From NCBI GenBank assembly GCA_029557215.1, contig JAKPQQ010000034.1:1-35954 (forward strand): a stretch of DNA of 35,954 bases. Reading direction: 5' to 3'. Shown here piece by piece: positions 8,419 to 17,091 of the stretch. The DNA comes from Fibrobacterota bacterium. Its GTDB lineage: Bacteria > Fibrobacterota > Fibrobacteria > UBA5070. The notes beneath the pieces are model-generated. The model had not been told where the DNA came from, searched no databases, and saw only the letters and a program-made list of their open reading frames with translations. Within the stretch, counting starts at the first letter, position 1; each line of letters opens with the position of its first letter. The position numbers and the translations under genes were made by a program.

Positions 8419-9453
8419 TCAACGCAGCGGCAGCACTCCCAGATCGCCGGACTTCAGGAGCCGGTCGGATTTTGGCAGCAGACGGCCGCGCGCGTCCACG
8501 AGCGGCCGCGTCCCCGAGAAGGCCCTCGCCTTGCCCGCACGGGGTTTGGCCGATGCCGTGGCCGACTTCGCGAGCTGGCGGGCGGCCGATTTCAGATCGG
8601 CCGAACCCACCTGGAGATTGGCCGTCTTGGGCAGGATCGCGCAGCTCCAGCGCACGGTCCAGACCAGCGAATCGCCCGGCTGGATCGCGGTCCACGGGCC
8701 AAGGACCTCGTTTTCGATGAAATTTCCCTCTGCATAGCCTTCGATATCCGATTCCCTGGGAGCGAACCGAGTCGAATCAACGTCGGGAATCGTCTTCACG
8801 AACAGCAGGCTGTCCTTCAACTGGGCCAACCAGCCTTCGCCCCCGTCGCGGAAGAATTTCTGTCCATTCTGAGTACTATCATCCTTGTACCAACCCAAAG
8901 AGTCGTCCAAGGCTAGCGGCAAATCCGTCTTCGGCCCAACGAACTTGAATTTGGTCGCCTTGGGGAAAAACAAAAGGCTGTTCCTGAAACCGCGCGAGAT
9001 CTCCCACGGCGCGAAGTGGCGCGCGGAATCCGTCGCCGTGTTCGTGGTGGTGTAGGTGAGCACGAACGAATTGGCCACGGAGTCGAACGAGAATCGCTTG
9101 GTCACCCGCAGCTTCGTGGTCGGATCGGGAGGACCGACCAGGACCATGGTTCCGGTAGAAGCTTCCAACGAAGCATTATAGGTGGAATTCGTATAGGACT
9201 CCGGCGGTGGCCAATCCCAGATGTACTGCGGAGCGGGCCAGAAGAATGCGCCCTGATCCGCCCCTGGCTGGATGACATCCAGGCCCTTGTAGCGGAATTT
9301 GGTGATCTTTCCGGCCTTGGCTGGATCGACGGTCACCATGTAACCGCCAAAGGAGCTTTCCCAGATCCCGCCCATGCTCATCCATTGCGGCACCGCCATC
9401 GCGCTCCCGGCAAAGGCCCCAACCATCACCGCCAAACCCGACAAAGCCTTCAT
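8419..9453 (-). CDS. Secreted DUF4380-like protein (galactose-mutarotase-like fold)
   Basis: A 344-residue exported protein. ATG 9453 has an ideal GGAGG six bases upstream and starts a clear signal peptide, MKALSGLAVMVGAFAGSAMA, with cleavage near AMA. The mature part begins with a beta-rich region containing GGIWESSFGGYMVTVDPAKAGKITKFRYKGLDVIQPG, then FFWPAPQYIWDWPPPESY. That aromatic/proline motif, and the later FAPWEISRGF, resemble DUF4380 proteins, which share the galactose mutarotase fold and are thought to handle carbohydrates. The C-terminus (about 45 residues, basic then LVDARGRLLP and GVLPLR) faintly resembles a type IX sorting tail but is not convincing. It has no neighbour in the same direction close enough to form an operon. 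Confidence 0.6.
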   Translation of the reverse strand: MKALSGLAVMVGAFAGSAMAVPQWMSMGGIWESSFGGYMVTVDPAKAGKITKFRYKGLDVIQPGADQGAFFWPAPQYIWDWPPPESYTNSTYNASLEASTGTMVLVGPPDPTTKLRVTKRFSFDSVANSFVLTYTTTNTATDSARHFAPWEISRGFRNSLLFFPKATKFKFVGPKTDLPLALDDSLGWYKDDSTQNGQKFFRDGGEGWLAQLKDSLLFVKTIPDVDSTRFAPRESDIEGYAEGNFIENEVLGPWTAIQPGDSLVWTVRWSCAILPKTANLQVGSADLKSAARQLAKSATASAKPRAGKARAFSGTRPLVDARGRLLPKSDRLLKSGDLGVLPLR

Positions 9454-9595
9454 TCTGATCCTCCGAGACATGAAGCTAACGTCAAAACGCCCGATCCACC
9501 CATGGATTGGCGATTCGACGATCCACCCCGCATACCCCCCATGCACGCGATGGCGGTAGCGGACCCGTACGGTCTCCAGGTACATTTCCCGTCAC

Positions 9596-10765
9596 ATGGC
9601 CATCCGTGAACGCATCCGATCGCTCCCGCGCGACCTCAAGTTCTTCCTGGGGGCGGTGGCTGCTTTCGGGTTCGGCGGTTCGCTGATCGACGCGATCTTC
9701 AACAATTTCCTGGATGCGCGGTTCCAGCTGGACGGCCTCCAGCGCACGCTCCTGGAAATCCCTCGCGAAGTGCCGGGGCTTTCCGTGGCGTTCGTGTCGG
9801 CCGCGCTGGCGTTCCTGCCGTCGCGTCGCATGGCGGCGTTGGCCGGAGTGTTGGGGTTCGCGGGACTGGCCTGCCTGGGGTTGTTCTCGTACAGCTTCGT
9901 ATGGATGATGCCCTGGCTGTTCTTCTACAGCATGGGGCAGCATCTGTTCATGCCCATCAGCCAGGCGATCGGGATGGAACTGGCCAAAGAGGGCCAGGCC
10001 GGAAAACGTCTTGGCCAGATGAACGCGCTGCGCAACGCGATGGCCATCGCGGGGTCGGCCCTGGTGTTCGTGGGGTTCCAATTCTTTGATATGGGATTCG
10101 GGACCACCATCGCCTTGGCGGCCGCCAGCCTGCTCCTGGCCGGATGGCTGTTCTACCGCATGCGTCCCGACACCCCGCAGCCGCAGCGGTCGCACCTCAA
10201 GATCCACAAGGAATACCGGCTCTACTATCTGCTGGCCATCCTGTTCGGCACCCGCAAGCAGCTGTTCCTGACCTTCGCGCCTTGGGTGCTCGTGACCATC
10301 TTCCAGCAGCCCACCTCCATGATCGCGCGGCTGCTGACCATCGGGGGCGTGGTGGGGATCGCCATCCAGCCGCTGATCGGACGCATGATCGACGCCAAGG
10401 GCGAACGGTTCGCGCTTTCGCTGGAGGCCGTGCTGCTGGTGTTCGTGTGCGCCGGCTACGCGCTGGCCCGCGACCTGTTCGCGCCCGCGACGGCGTTCCT
10501 TGTCGCGGCGGGTTGCTTCCTGCTGGACCAGATCCTGATGAGCTTCAACATCGCGCGATCCACCTACATGAAGAAGATCGCGCTCGATCCGTCGCACATC
10601 ACGCCCACCCTGACCATGGCGGTGAGCATCGACCACGTGTTCTCCATCGCCATCGCGCTCCTGGGCGGGGTCCTTTGGCGCCAGTTGGGGTACCAGTCGG
10701 TCTTTGTCGCCGGGATCGCCTTGTCGCTGGCCAACTGGATCGTGGCGCGGCGCATGCGCCCGTAG
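9596..10765 (+). CDS. Major facilitator superfamily transporter
   Basis: A 389-residue integral membrane protein with about 11-12 hydrophobic helices in two bundles. Between the bundles is a cytoplasmic loop near residues 190-210 (RPDTPQPQRSHLKIHKEYR). A charged loop GRMIDAKGER in the second half resembles the MFS motif between helices 8 and 9. The order and spacing fit the MFS fold; the substrate cannot be read from the sequence. The gene diverges from the secreted DUF4380-like gene with 142 bases between them, and I see only a weak ribosome-binding site before ATG 9596. It is followed by an independently promoted PAS gene, so it is likely monocistronic. Confidence 0.8.
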   Translation: MAIRERIRSLPRDLKFFLGAVAAFGFGGSLIDAIFNNFLDARFQLDGLQRTLLEIPREVPGLSVAFVSAALAFLPSRRMAALAGVLGFAGLACLGLFSYSFVWMMPWLFFYSMGQHLFMPISQAIGMELAKEGQAGKRLGQMNALRNAMAIAGSALVFVGFQFFDMGFGTTIALAAASLLLAGWLFYRMRPDTPQPQRSHLKIHKEYRLYYLLAILFGTRKQLFLTFAPWVLVTIFQQPTSMIARLLTIGGVVGIAIQPLIGRMIDAKGERFALSLEAVLLVFVCAGYALARDLFAPATAFLVAAGCFLLDQILMSFNIARSTYMKKIALDPSHITPTLTMAVSIDHVFSIAIALLGGVLWRQLGYQSVFVAGIALSLANWIVARRMRP

Positions 10766-10790
10766 ACCGCGTCGGCGGGAATGCTACAAT
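10763..10790 (+). promoter_or_regulatory. Promoter for the PAS-domain gene
   Basis: TAGACC at 10763-10768 and TACAAT at 10785-10790 are separated by 16 bases. The predicted start near 10797 is about 28 bases upstream of ATG 10825, and a GGAG lies at 10811-10814. Confidence 0.5.
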
Positions 10791-10824
10791 CGGGCGTTCT
10801 CGACTCCGACGGAGCAACGACCCA

Positions 10825-11400
10825 ATGCAGAAATCCCGCCTTTCCAGCGACGAATACGCCACGCTCGTGGAGCAGTCCCCCATCCTGATCTGGAGGGCCG
10901 ATCTCTCCATGGGCTGCGACTACTTCAACGAACGATGGCTGGCCTTCACGGGCCGCACCATGGAACAGGAATTCGGCAACGGCTGGGCCGAAGGCGTCCA
11001 CCCCGACGACTTCGACCGCTGCCTGCAGATCTACACCACGCATTTCGCCAGACGCGAGAGCTTCGAGATGGAATACCGCCTGCGCCGCGCCGACGGCGAA
11101 TACAGGTGGCTTCTGGACCGGGGCTCGCCGTTCCACGGACCCGATGGCGCCTTCCTGGGATTCATCGGCAGTTGCGTCGACGTCACCGACCGCATCGCCG
11201 CCCAAGAGGAACTACGGCGAATGCACGAAAAGGAACTCGACGAACTGCGCGGCGTCATCCCCATCTGCTCCTACTGCCGCAAGGTCCGCGACGACCGCAA
11301 CTACTGGCAGCAGCTCGACGCGTTCCTGGCCAAGCACTCCAAGACCGAGTTCTCGCACGGAATCTGTCCCGAATGCAAGGATCGCCTGCTGGCCGACTGA
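10825..11400 (+). CDS. PAS-domain signalling protein with C-terminal Cys-rich tail
   Basis: A 191-residue soluble protein. Residues 5-135 are a PAS fold with PAC: SPILIWRADLSMGCDYFNERWLAFTGR, then GWAEGVHPDDFDRC, then FEMEYRLRRADGEYRWLLDRGSPF and FIGSCVDVTDR. A short helix, then a conserved tail GVIPICSYCRKVRDDRNYW...FSHGICPECKDRLL follows. That tail, with CSYC and CPEC pairs, is found at the end of many PAS/GAF proteins and probably binds a metal. No kinase or cyclase domain is present, so it may act as a sensor subunit or adapter. It has its own promoter and converges with the aminotransferase-like gene after only 28 bases. Confidence 0.82.
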   Translation: MQKSRLSSDEYATLVEQSPILIWRADLSMGCDYFNERWLAFTGRTMEQEFGNGWAEGVHPDDFDRCLQIYTTHFARRESFEMEYRLRRADGEYRWLLDRGSPFHGPDGAFLGFIGSCVDVTDRIAAQEELRRMHEKELDELRGVIPICSYCRKVRDDRNYWQQLDAFLAKHSKTEFSHGICPECKDRLLAD

Positions 11401-11428
11401 GACCCGAGCGGACTCTCCGATCCTCGGT

Positions 11429-12496
11429 TCAGACCGGGGCGCCACCCCGCTTTTCCAGCTCGGTGCGGTCGATCGAATCCAGCGCGTCGAACACCGCCAA
11501 GGCGACTTCCAGCGAAAATTCGTCTTCCCCGAATCCGCTGGCGCAGGAATCGTCCAGCCCCGGATCCCCCAGATCGTCGCGCACCAGCGCAGCCCCGATC
11601 TTGGCGCCCCACCCGGCGAACAGCTTGTTCAACACGATGTAGTCGGGCCGGGATTCGCGCAGCGGCGTGCGCTCGAACGCGTACAGTTCGCCCGCGCGGC
11701 CGCACCCGATCAGGTTCTCTTCGATCACCAGCGGCAGACCTTCGCGATGGGCGGCGAGCCAGTCCAGGGCGGACGCGGGGAGCAGATCGGCCCCGTCCCG
11801 GTCCTGCACGCCGTCCAACACGAACGCGAACACCAGGGATTCGCGCCGAACATCCACCTCGATCCGCCCCTTGTCGAGCCTTGGAACCAGAAAATGGCAC
11901 TGGTGGACTTCCAGAGCCTGCGCGATCCGCTGGGGGTGCATCGGGTCGACAAGAACCGTCCGTACATCCGACGGTCCGTCGACGGCCTCGCAGCATCTGC
12001 TCAGCCTCGATTCCAGGGAAATCGACATCCTGCCTCCGAACGCGCCCTCGAACCCCAACGCGACGGGGTGCCGCTCGAAGCTTTCCAGCGCGCCCAGGTT
12101 CCGTTGTTCCAGGTCGTCCAGGAACGCAGGCAGATTCCGTCCGCCGGGCACCAGGAACTCGTCTCCCGCCGCCGCCTGCAGCCACAGGGCGGATACGCTT
12201 TCCCGGATCCGCTCGTGGACGGCGCGCAGCTCGGCCAGACGCTTGCGGTAGGCGAGATCCAGCACCACGTCCATCGCCTCGAACCCGGTGTCGGTGAGCC
12301 GACAGCGGTAGGCCAATCCTCCCGGGACGGTGGCCGACAACCGGACCCCCAGATCGACCACCTCGGAACGCAGCGAACGGCGTCCTTGCTGGAACCGATC
12401 CAGATCCACCGACCGGTTCGCGGTGTCGTCCCCGGTCGTCCATCCGCCGGGCAGGTCGTCAGAAAGAAGATTCCGATGGGGGTATTGCGTGAGCAT
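11429..12496 (-). CDS. Class III aminotransferase-like protein, C-terminally truncated
   Basis: The 355-residue product resembles PLP-dependent class III aminotransferases. LAYRCRLTDTGFEAMDVVLDLAYRKR corresponds to the SGTEA cofactor-phosphate region. LVIEENLIGCGRAGELYAFE corresponds to the DEVQTGFGRTG motif, with Glu where the pyridine-binding Asp normally sits. DYIVLNKLFAGWGAKIGA keeps the Schiff-base Lys (about residue 291). Only 65 residues follow that Lys, against well over 100 in the family, so most of the C-terminal small domain is missing. The start is ATG 12496; the ribosome-binding site is weak. It may be an active variant, a non-catalytic homologue or a decaying gene. The sequence downstream belongs to the convergent PAS gene, so the missing part is not nearby. 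Confidence 0.65.
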   Translation of the reverse strand: MLTQYPHRNLLSDDLPGGWTTGDDTANRSVDLDRFQQGRRSLRSEVVDLGVRLSATVPGGLAYRCRLTDTGFEAMDVVLDLAYRKRLAELRAVHERIRESVSALWLQAAAGDEFLVPGGRNLPAFLDDLEQRNLGALESFERHPVALGFEGAFGGRMSISLESRLSRCCEAVDGPSDVRTVLVDPMHPQRIAQALEVHQCHFLVPRLDKGRIEVDVRRESLVFAFVLDGVQDRDGADLLPASALDWLAAHREGLPLVIEENLIGCGRAGELYAFERTPLRESRPDYIVLNKLFAGWGAKIGAALVRDDLGDPGLDDSCASGFGEDEFSLEVALAVFDALDSIDRTELEKRGGAPV

Positions 12497-12550
12497 GCCA
12501 CAGCTCAATGGAAAAGCCGTGCCAATCCACCAATCTCGGCGACGAATCCA

Positions 12551-12597
12551 CCTCCATGGAGGTCGCACCGTCACTGCAGGTTGCGGATTGCTGCAGT
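12551..12597. repeat. Palindrome and hairpin in the gap between lipoprotein and aminotransferase-like genes
   Basis: CCTCCATGGAGG at 12551-12562 is a perfect 12-base palindrome, a possible operator. ACTGCAG (12573-12579) and CTGCAGT (12591-12597) form a 7-bp stem with an 11-base loop just after the lipoprotein gene on the minus strand. This could act as a weak terminator, although there is no T run. Confidence 0.35.
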
Positions 12598-12630
12598 CCC
12601 CAACTTGCGGACTGCACTCCCGGATGGATC

Positions 12631-13287
12631 CTACTGCAGCAGCGAACCGAGTTGGCTCAAATCCAGATCGCCGTCTTTGGAGCGGGTGGGGATCGCTCCC
12701 GTGGCGAGGTCGATTTCGGACTTGCCCGATCCCTTGATCGTGGTGCCTTCCAGGAGATTGAAATTCAAGGTTCCGCTCAGGAAGTAGGGGATGTCGTCTC
12801 CGTCCAGGATCTTGCCCAGCGTGGTGCGATCGATCTGGGTAAGCGGGATTCGGACCGGGAATTCCAGGGCACCCACCTGGCCGCCTTCCACGGAAAACGG
12901 CGCCATTTCCGATTCGACGTAGGAAGTCGCGTTCTTGTCGTTCATCCGCAGCCGCAGCAGGGGCCGCACCGTTTGCCCAAAACTCGCCTTCTGCGTGTTC
13001 TTGGAATTGTCGGCATTCACCTTGAAGGTGAGGTCCAGGTAGTACTCGCCCATAATTTGATCGGTGGTCTTGCCATCAGGCAAACCCATTTTTTGCGCAA
13101 GTATTGCGGCGCCAGTCACACCCCAGCTCGGACCGCCGATCCGAGGTCCGTCGTAGGCGGGGTCGGCCGACGAGAAGCTCACGCTGGCAACGTTGAAGAC
13201 TTCCTGGATGCTTTCCCCCAGATCGCAGGAGGCCAGGATCCCGGTGGCACCAAGGGCGAAGACCGTTGCAAGAATTCGTGAACGCAT
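12631..13287 (-). CDS. Lipoprotein of unknown function
   Basis: A 218-residue protein with a lipoprotein signal: MRSRILATVFALGATGILASC, with lipobox LASC and Cys21 as the lipidated residue. Asp follows the Cys; in enterobacteria this would favour inner-membrane retention, but that rule may not hold here. The mature part is beta-rich, with FPVRIPLTQI and GTLNFNLLEGTTIKGSGKSEIDL. This recalls a LEA14/WHy-type or similar beta-sandwich, but I cannot assign it. An AAGGAG seven bases upstream supports the start. The gene lies 31 bases after the PorV-like gene on the same strand, so the two are probably co-transcribed and may form an outer-membrane complex. Confidence 0.75.
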   Translation of the reverse strand: MRSRILATVFALGATGILASCDLGESIQEVFNVASVSFSSADPAYDGPRIGGPSWGVTGAAILAQKMGLPDGKTTDQIMGEYYLDLTFKVNADNSKNTQKASFGQTVRPLLRLRMNDKNATSYVESEMAPFSVEGGQVGALEFPVRIPLTQIDRTTLGKILDGDDIPYFLSGTLNFNLLEGTTIKGSGKSEIDLATGAIPTRSKDGDLDLSQLGSLLQ

Positions 13288-13318
13288 GGAGTCGCTCCTT
13301 GGAGGCTGGAAAGCGGGG

Positions 13319-15547
13319 TCAGAACATGAAGTTGAAGGACAGGCGGGACTGGCCTTCGCGCACGCCGGCGGGCTGGTTGCCCAGGAGTTGCACGTCCTTG
13401 ATGTAGGCGTAGTCCAGCTGCAGCAGGTCGGAAATCGTCACGCCCACGCCCAGGTCCGCTTCCTGGCGCTTGCCGCCCGGGTCGAACAGGAACCCGCCGC
13501 GCAGGGCCAGCATCTGGGAATACACGTATTCCATCCCGAGGTTGTAGACCGATTCCTCGAAGTTCTTCTGGGCGATGTCGCTCCAGCCCGCGTCGGCCGG
13601 CGCCTCGCCTTCGCCCCAAGGCTCGGCCAGCCCGTAGTAGGCGCCGGTGGCGAAGTTGCGCGCCTTCCCCGAAGCCGTGCGCGAGACCGTCTCGCGCGAA
13701 ATGTCGGCGGCGGCCGTCAAGGAATGGCCCGGCACCTTGAAGATCTGGTAGGAAAAACCGGTCTTCCAGGTCAACGGGATCGGGTCGGATTCGTCCTTGC
13801 TGATGTAGAACACCGATGGCCCGATGTTCTGGATCTGGGCTCCCCAGGTGAGGCCGGGCAGGAACAGGTCCTTGCGCATCACCGCGACGTCGAAGGCGTA
13901 GCTGGCCGCGACGCCGGATTCCTTCTGGCCACCGATCGTGATTCCCGAAGCCAGGGCAGAATACAGGAACTTGAGGTTCAAGCCAAGCCCCCAGTTGCGG
14001 GGAAGCCGCGTTCCGTAGGAGATCGCGCCCACGAGCTCGTAGGACGCGAAGGTCTGTTCGGGAAGATTCTCGTTTTCCTGGTAGGTGGTCTGGCCCAGCG
14101 ACAGGAAATTGATGAACCCGCCGAAGGTGCCCCATTCTTCCACCGGGAAGGTACCCGCCACGAAGGTGTGGTAGAGGTCCTTGAGCTGAAGGGCCGGGAG
14201 AAGGTTTTCGTAGAACAGGCCAAGGCGCGCCTTGGCCTTGTGCGACTTCACGATGCCCTTGGATGTCGCGAACCAGACGTCTTCGCCTTGGGCGGCGACC
14301 ATGCTCGCGTCGTTGGCGATCAGACCGTTGCCGGAGTGGTAATGCACCCAACGGCCTTGCTTTTGCCCTTCGGCCTTGCCGCCCGATTCCTTCTTTTCCG
14401 CCGCCAAGGGGTAGTACTTCCAGACGCCCTTGTCGGAACCGATCCAGACGTTGCGTTTTTTGTCGACCCCGATGGAGTTCACGTTGACCGCCTTGAACTC
14501 CAGGCGTTCCCAGGCCTTGCCGTCCCAATGGGAAACACCTTGCGACTGCGCCACCCAGGCCTGCCCGTCGGGATCGAGCGTCACCGCGTGGGCGGTATCG
14601 GAAAGCAGTCCGTCGGTTCTGGTCCAGGCCTTCCAGGTGGACGCCTGCGCCGTGATCTCCAACCGCGACACGCCCCCACGCGTTCCCACCCAGAGGGTCT
14701 TGGTCTTTTCTTCCACCGCCATGGAAGTGATGTACTGGCTGCCCAACCCGAAGGATTCGCCGAATCGACGGAACTCGAAATCGTTGTTCTTCTGGCGCAA
14801 CCGCACCAGGCCGTCTTCCGTTCCGATCCAGACCGCGGCGCCCGAGGTCGCCAACGAGGTGATGCGGTTGGTGCCAAGCCCCAGGGCGGTGTCGCGCCAA
14901 GCCCTCCAGGACTTTCCGTCCCAACGCAGCAATCCATTGGTGGTGCCGAGCCAGAGCTTCCCGGTTTCGTCCAAGGCGATGGCGCGGACGGAGTCCTTCA
15001 CGACCAGCGAAAACGGCACGCTCAGTTCCACCAGATCCCTCTCGTCTTCGGGGCGTTCGGCCCCCGAAGCCTGGAGGATGGAATCCTGCAACGCCCTCTG
15101 GGATGCGGTATCGGTGGGCCACAGGTTCCCCAGGAACCTCCGCATCACGGCCACGGCCTTTTCGCCCTGGTCCAGGGAAACGACTTGTCCGGTCCGCCAA
15201 GCCTTGCCGTCCCAACGGCGCAGATCGGAGCCGGATGCCAACCAGAGTTCGCCGCGCGAAAAGAGGCCGGTGCGCTTGGTGGAAGACATCGCGGTGACCT
15301 TGCCCGGAAGCTTCGCCGACGGAAGCGCGAGCTCCCATTCGTCGGCCAGCGGCCCGAACGCGAGCCCCGCCGGGTTCCAATAGGTCGCGAAGACGTCGTC
15401 GGCCAGGCCCACGGAGGTTTCGCCCATGCCCAATTGGCGGGCACCCACGGGCATGACCAGGGTCAAAACGGCCGATTGTCCCTGGGCTTGGGCCATCACC
15501 GCAAGCGACAAGGCGAATCCGGCCGACAGGAGATGCTTACGAGACAA
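13319..15547 (-). CDS. PorV/UPF0164-like outer-membrane barrel with inserted beta-propeller repeats
   Basis: A 742-residue exported protein. TTG 15547 has GGAGGA just upstream and gives the signal peptide SRKHLLSAGFALSLAVMAQAQG; ATG 15568 is an alternative. The mature N-terminus, LVMPVGARQLGMGETSVGLADDVFATYWNPAGLAF, is the hallmark of PorV/PorQ-type (UPF0164) outer-membrane proteins. Instead of continuing into the barrel, about residues 100-430 hold some seven repeats of the form LWLGTTNGLLRWDGKSW, VWIGTEDGLVRL, LWVGTRGGVSRL and NVWIGSDKGVWKY. These are two-component-regulator-type propeller blades. Barrel strands resume after about residue 440 and end in an aromatic terminus, SRLSFNFMF, as expected for an outer-membrane beta-barrel. 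The gene overlaps the upstream membrane-protein gene by about 11 bases. PorV proteins take part in type IX secretion, but a secretion role here is only inferred. Confidence 0.75.
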   Translation of the reverse strand: MSRKHLLSAGFALSLAVMAQAQGQSAVLTLVMPVGARQLGMGETSVGLADDVFATYWNPAGLAFGPLADEWELALPSAKLPGKVTAMSSTKRTGLFSRGELWLASGSDLRRWDGKAWRTGQVVSLDQGEKAVAVMRRFLGNLWPTDTASQRALQDSILQASGAERPEDERDLVELSVPFSLVVKDSVRAIALDETGKLWLGTTNGLLRWDGKSWRAWRDTALGLGTNRITSLATSGAAVWIGTEDGLVRLRQKNNDFEFRRFGESFGLGSQYITSMAVEEKTKTLWVGTRGGVSRLEITAQASTWKAWTRTDGLLSDTAHAVTLDPDGQAWVAQSQGVSHWDGKAWERLEFKAVNVNSIGVDKKRNVWIGSDKGVWKYYPLAAEKKESGGKAEGQKQGRWVHYHSGNGLIANDASMVAAQGEDVWFATSKGIVKSHKAKARLGLFYENLLPALQLKDLYHTFVAGTFPVEEWGTFGGFINFLSLGQTTYQENENLPEQTFASYELVGAISYGTRLPRNWGLGLNLKFLYSALASGITIGGQKESGVAASYAFDVAVMRKDLFLPGLTWGAQIQNIGPSVFYISKDESDPIPLTWKTGFSYQIFKVPGHSLTAAADISRETVSRTASGKARNFATGAYYGLAEPWGEGEAPADAGWSDIAQKNFEESVYNLGMEYVYSQMLALRGGFLFDPGGKRQEADLGVGVTISDLLQLDYAYIKDVQLLGNQPAGVREGQSRLSFNFMF

Positions 15548-16097
15548 GGTTCCTCCAATCAGGCACATGGTAGCGCCCTTCGCTGGCGGGAAGCAACGGC
15601 TTCCATTCGCCGCCCTCCCAGGCGTTGCGCGGCGTGAGAACCGCCTTGCAGCCCAGATGGAACGGGGGGATGAGTTCGGCATGGGCACCCAGCTGGTCGC
15701 GGGTGACGTAGGTCCCGACCGGGAACGCCTTGATGGCCTCGGTCTGGGAAGCCGGGATTTCGTACTGGAACGTGCGGATCTCCTTGATGTCGGCCTCTTC
15801 GATGATCCGAAGGTTGGCCTCCGTCTGCTCGCGCCAGAGATCGATCAATGCCTGGCTCTCGCGTGCGGGCAGATCCTGCGTGGCCAAGTGGTCCTGCAGG
15901 TCCTTCTCCGACGGTTTGACGGCCAACAACGCTTCGCGCGGGCTGCGACGAAGCCGGTAGACACCGGAATGATGGATCTGCGGCGTCTGTTCCTCGTCTT
16001 CGTTCTTTTTCTGCAAGGCCACATAAAGCCCGGCTAGGAAGAGACTTACGAGGATCAGGATGGCCGCGCCAAGGAGGAGCAAGTACATGAGCTCCAT
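15537..16097 (-). CDS. Membrane-anchored protein of unknown function
   Basis: A 186-residue protein with one N-terminal transmembrane helix (about residues 4-28, LLLLGAAILILVSLFLAGLYVAL) and a soluble domain on one side. The charged loop KKNEDEEQ after the helix suggests the rest is cytoplasmic or periplasmic with no further anchor. The middle part is helical. The C-terminal part, with GTYVTRDQLGAHAELIPPFHLGCKAVLTP, faintly recalls the PPxHxxC motif of phage minor head proteins; this is too short to support a call. It is the first gene of the minus-strand envelope group, and its stop overlaps the start of the PorV-like gene. I do not recognise the family. Confidence 0.65.
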   Translation of the reverse strand: MELMYLLLLGAAILILVSLFLAGLYVALQKKNEDEEQTPQIHHSGVYRLRRSPREALLAVKPSEKDLQDHLATQDLPARESQALIDLWREQTEANLRIIEEADIKEIRTFQYEIPASQTEAIKAFPVGTYVTRDQLGAHAELIPPFHLGCKAVLTPRNAWEGGEWKPLLPASEGRYHVPDWRNLVS

Positions 16098-16206
16098 AAT
16101 CTACTGATTCCCCGTCCTCAAGATTTCAACAACCACATCCAGATCGACTTTTCCGACCGCTCGGAGGGTGGTACCTTTCTGGCATAGAGGGAGCACCATT
16201 TCCGAA

Positions 16207-17091
16207 ATGCACCACTGCACGCACCATCCGTTCATGCCGATCGCCGGCGGGAAAGCTCCCGGATGGGTGGATTTGCACATGCATTCCACGCTGTCGGACG
16301 GCACCCTGTCGGTACCGGAAATGATCGACGTGGCGGCCAAGCGCAAGCTGGTGGCGATTTCCATCACCGACCACGACAACATCGATTCCTGGGAACAAGG
16401 CAAGGATCTGGCCCGAAAGGCCGGCGTGGAACTGATCCCGGGAGTGGAAATCTCCAGTGGCTGGGAAGGCTCCGACATCCACATCCTGGGGTATTTCTTC
16501 GATCCGTCCAACCTTGCGCTCAACCAGGCGCTGGAACGCTCCAAGCGGCGGCGCTTGCTGCGCGCCAAGGCGATGGTCCGCAAGCTCGACCGCCTGGGCA
16601 TGCCCATCCGGTTCGAAAAGGTCCTTTCCTACGTGCAGGGCGGCACGGTGGGCCGCCCCCACATCGCCCGCGCCCTCCTGGAAGAGGAATACGTGAAGAC
16701 CTTCCAGGAAGCCTTCGAAAAATGGCTGGGCCCCAATTGCCCGGCCTACGTGGAGACCGAATGCCTGACCCCCATGGAAACCGTCGCGCTCATCAACAAC
16801 GCCGGCGGAGCCGCCGTGATGGCGCACCCATTGCACACCAACCGGGACGACATCATCCCGCTCCTGGTGGAAGCCGGTCTCAAGGGGATCGAGATCTACT
16901 GCCACCGCATCCCGTCCACCCATCGCCGACGCTACCAGGACATCGCGCGCCGACACAATCTGGTCTGGACCGGAGGGAGCGACTCGCACGGCGAACGCCC
17001 CGGACAACCTGGAATCGGCTCGGTGCGCGTGGCCAGAACCGTTGTGGACAAGCTGCTTGAAGCCCGCGACCGCCACTTCGCCGAAATCTGA
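16207..17091 (+). CDS. PHP-domain phosphoesterase (TrpH/YciV-like)
   Basis: A 294-residue PHP-family metal-dependent phosphoesterase. Metal-binding motifs are visible in order: WVDLHMHSTLSDGTLS, ISITDHDN, PGVEIS, then HILGYFF, MAHP and GGSDSHGE near the C-terminus. The layout fits the TrpH/YciV group, whose studied members hydrolyse 3',5'-nucleoside bisphosphates or trim RNA 5' ends. ATG 16207 is chosen; ATG 16234 or GTG 16168 are also in frame, and no strong ribosome-binding site decides. It overlaps the following kinase gene by about 50 bases and diverges from the envelope group. Confidence 0.85.
   Translation: MHHCTHHPFMPIAGGKAPGWVDLHMHSTLSDGTLSVPEMIDVAAKRKLVAISITDHDNIDSWEQGKDLARKAGVELIPGVEISSGWEGSDIHILGYFFDPSNLALNQALERSKRRRLLRAKAMVRKLDRLGMPIRFEKVLSYVQGGTVGRPHIARALLEEEYVKTFQEAFEKWLGPNCPAYVETECLTPMETVALINNAGGAAVMAHPLHTNRDDIIPLLVEAGLKGIEIYCHRIPSTHRRRYQDIARRHNLVWTGGSDSHGERPGQPGIGSVRVARTVVDKLLEARDRHFAEI

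Noticed and set aside
11144..12787. Open frame of over 500 codons on the plus strand
   Set aside because: It overlaps the PAS tail and runs antisense to the aminotransferase-like gene, and contains no recognisable motif.
13193..15637. Open frame of over 800 codons on the plus strand
   Set aside because: It is antisense to the PorV-like gene, which has a signal peptide, repeats and an aromatic C-terminus. The plus-strand translation shows no domain.
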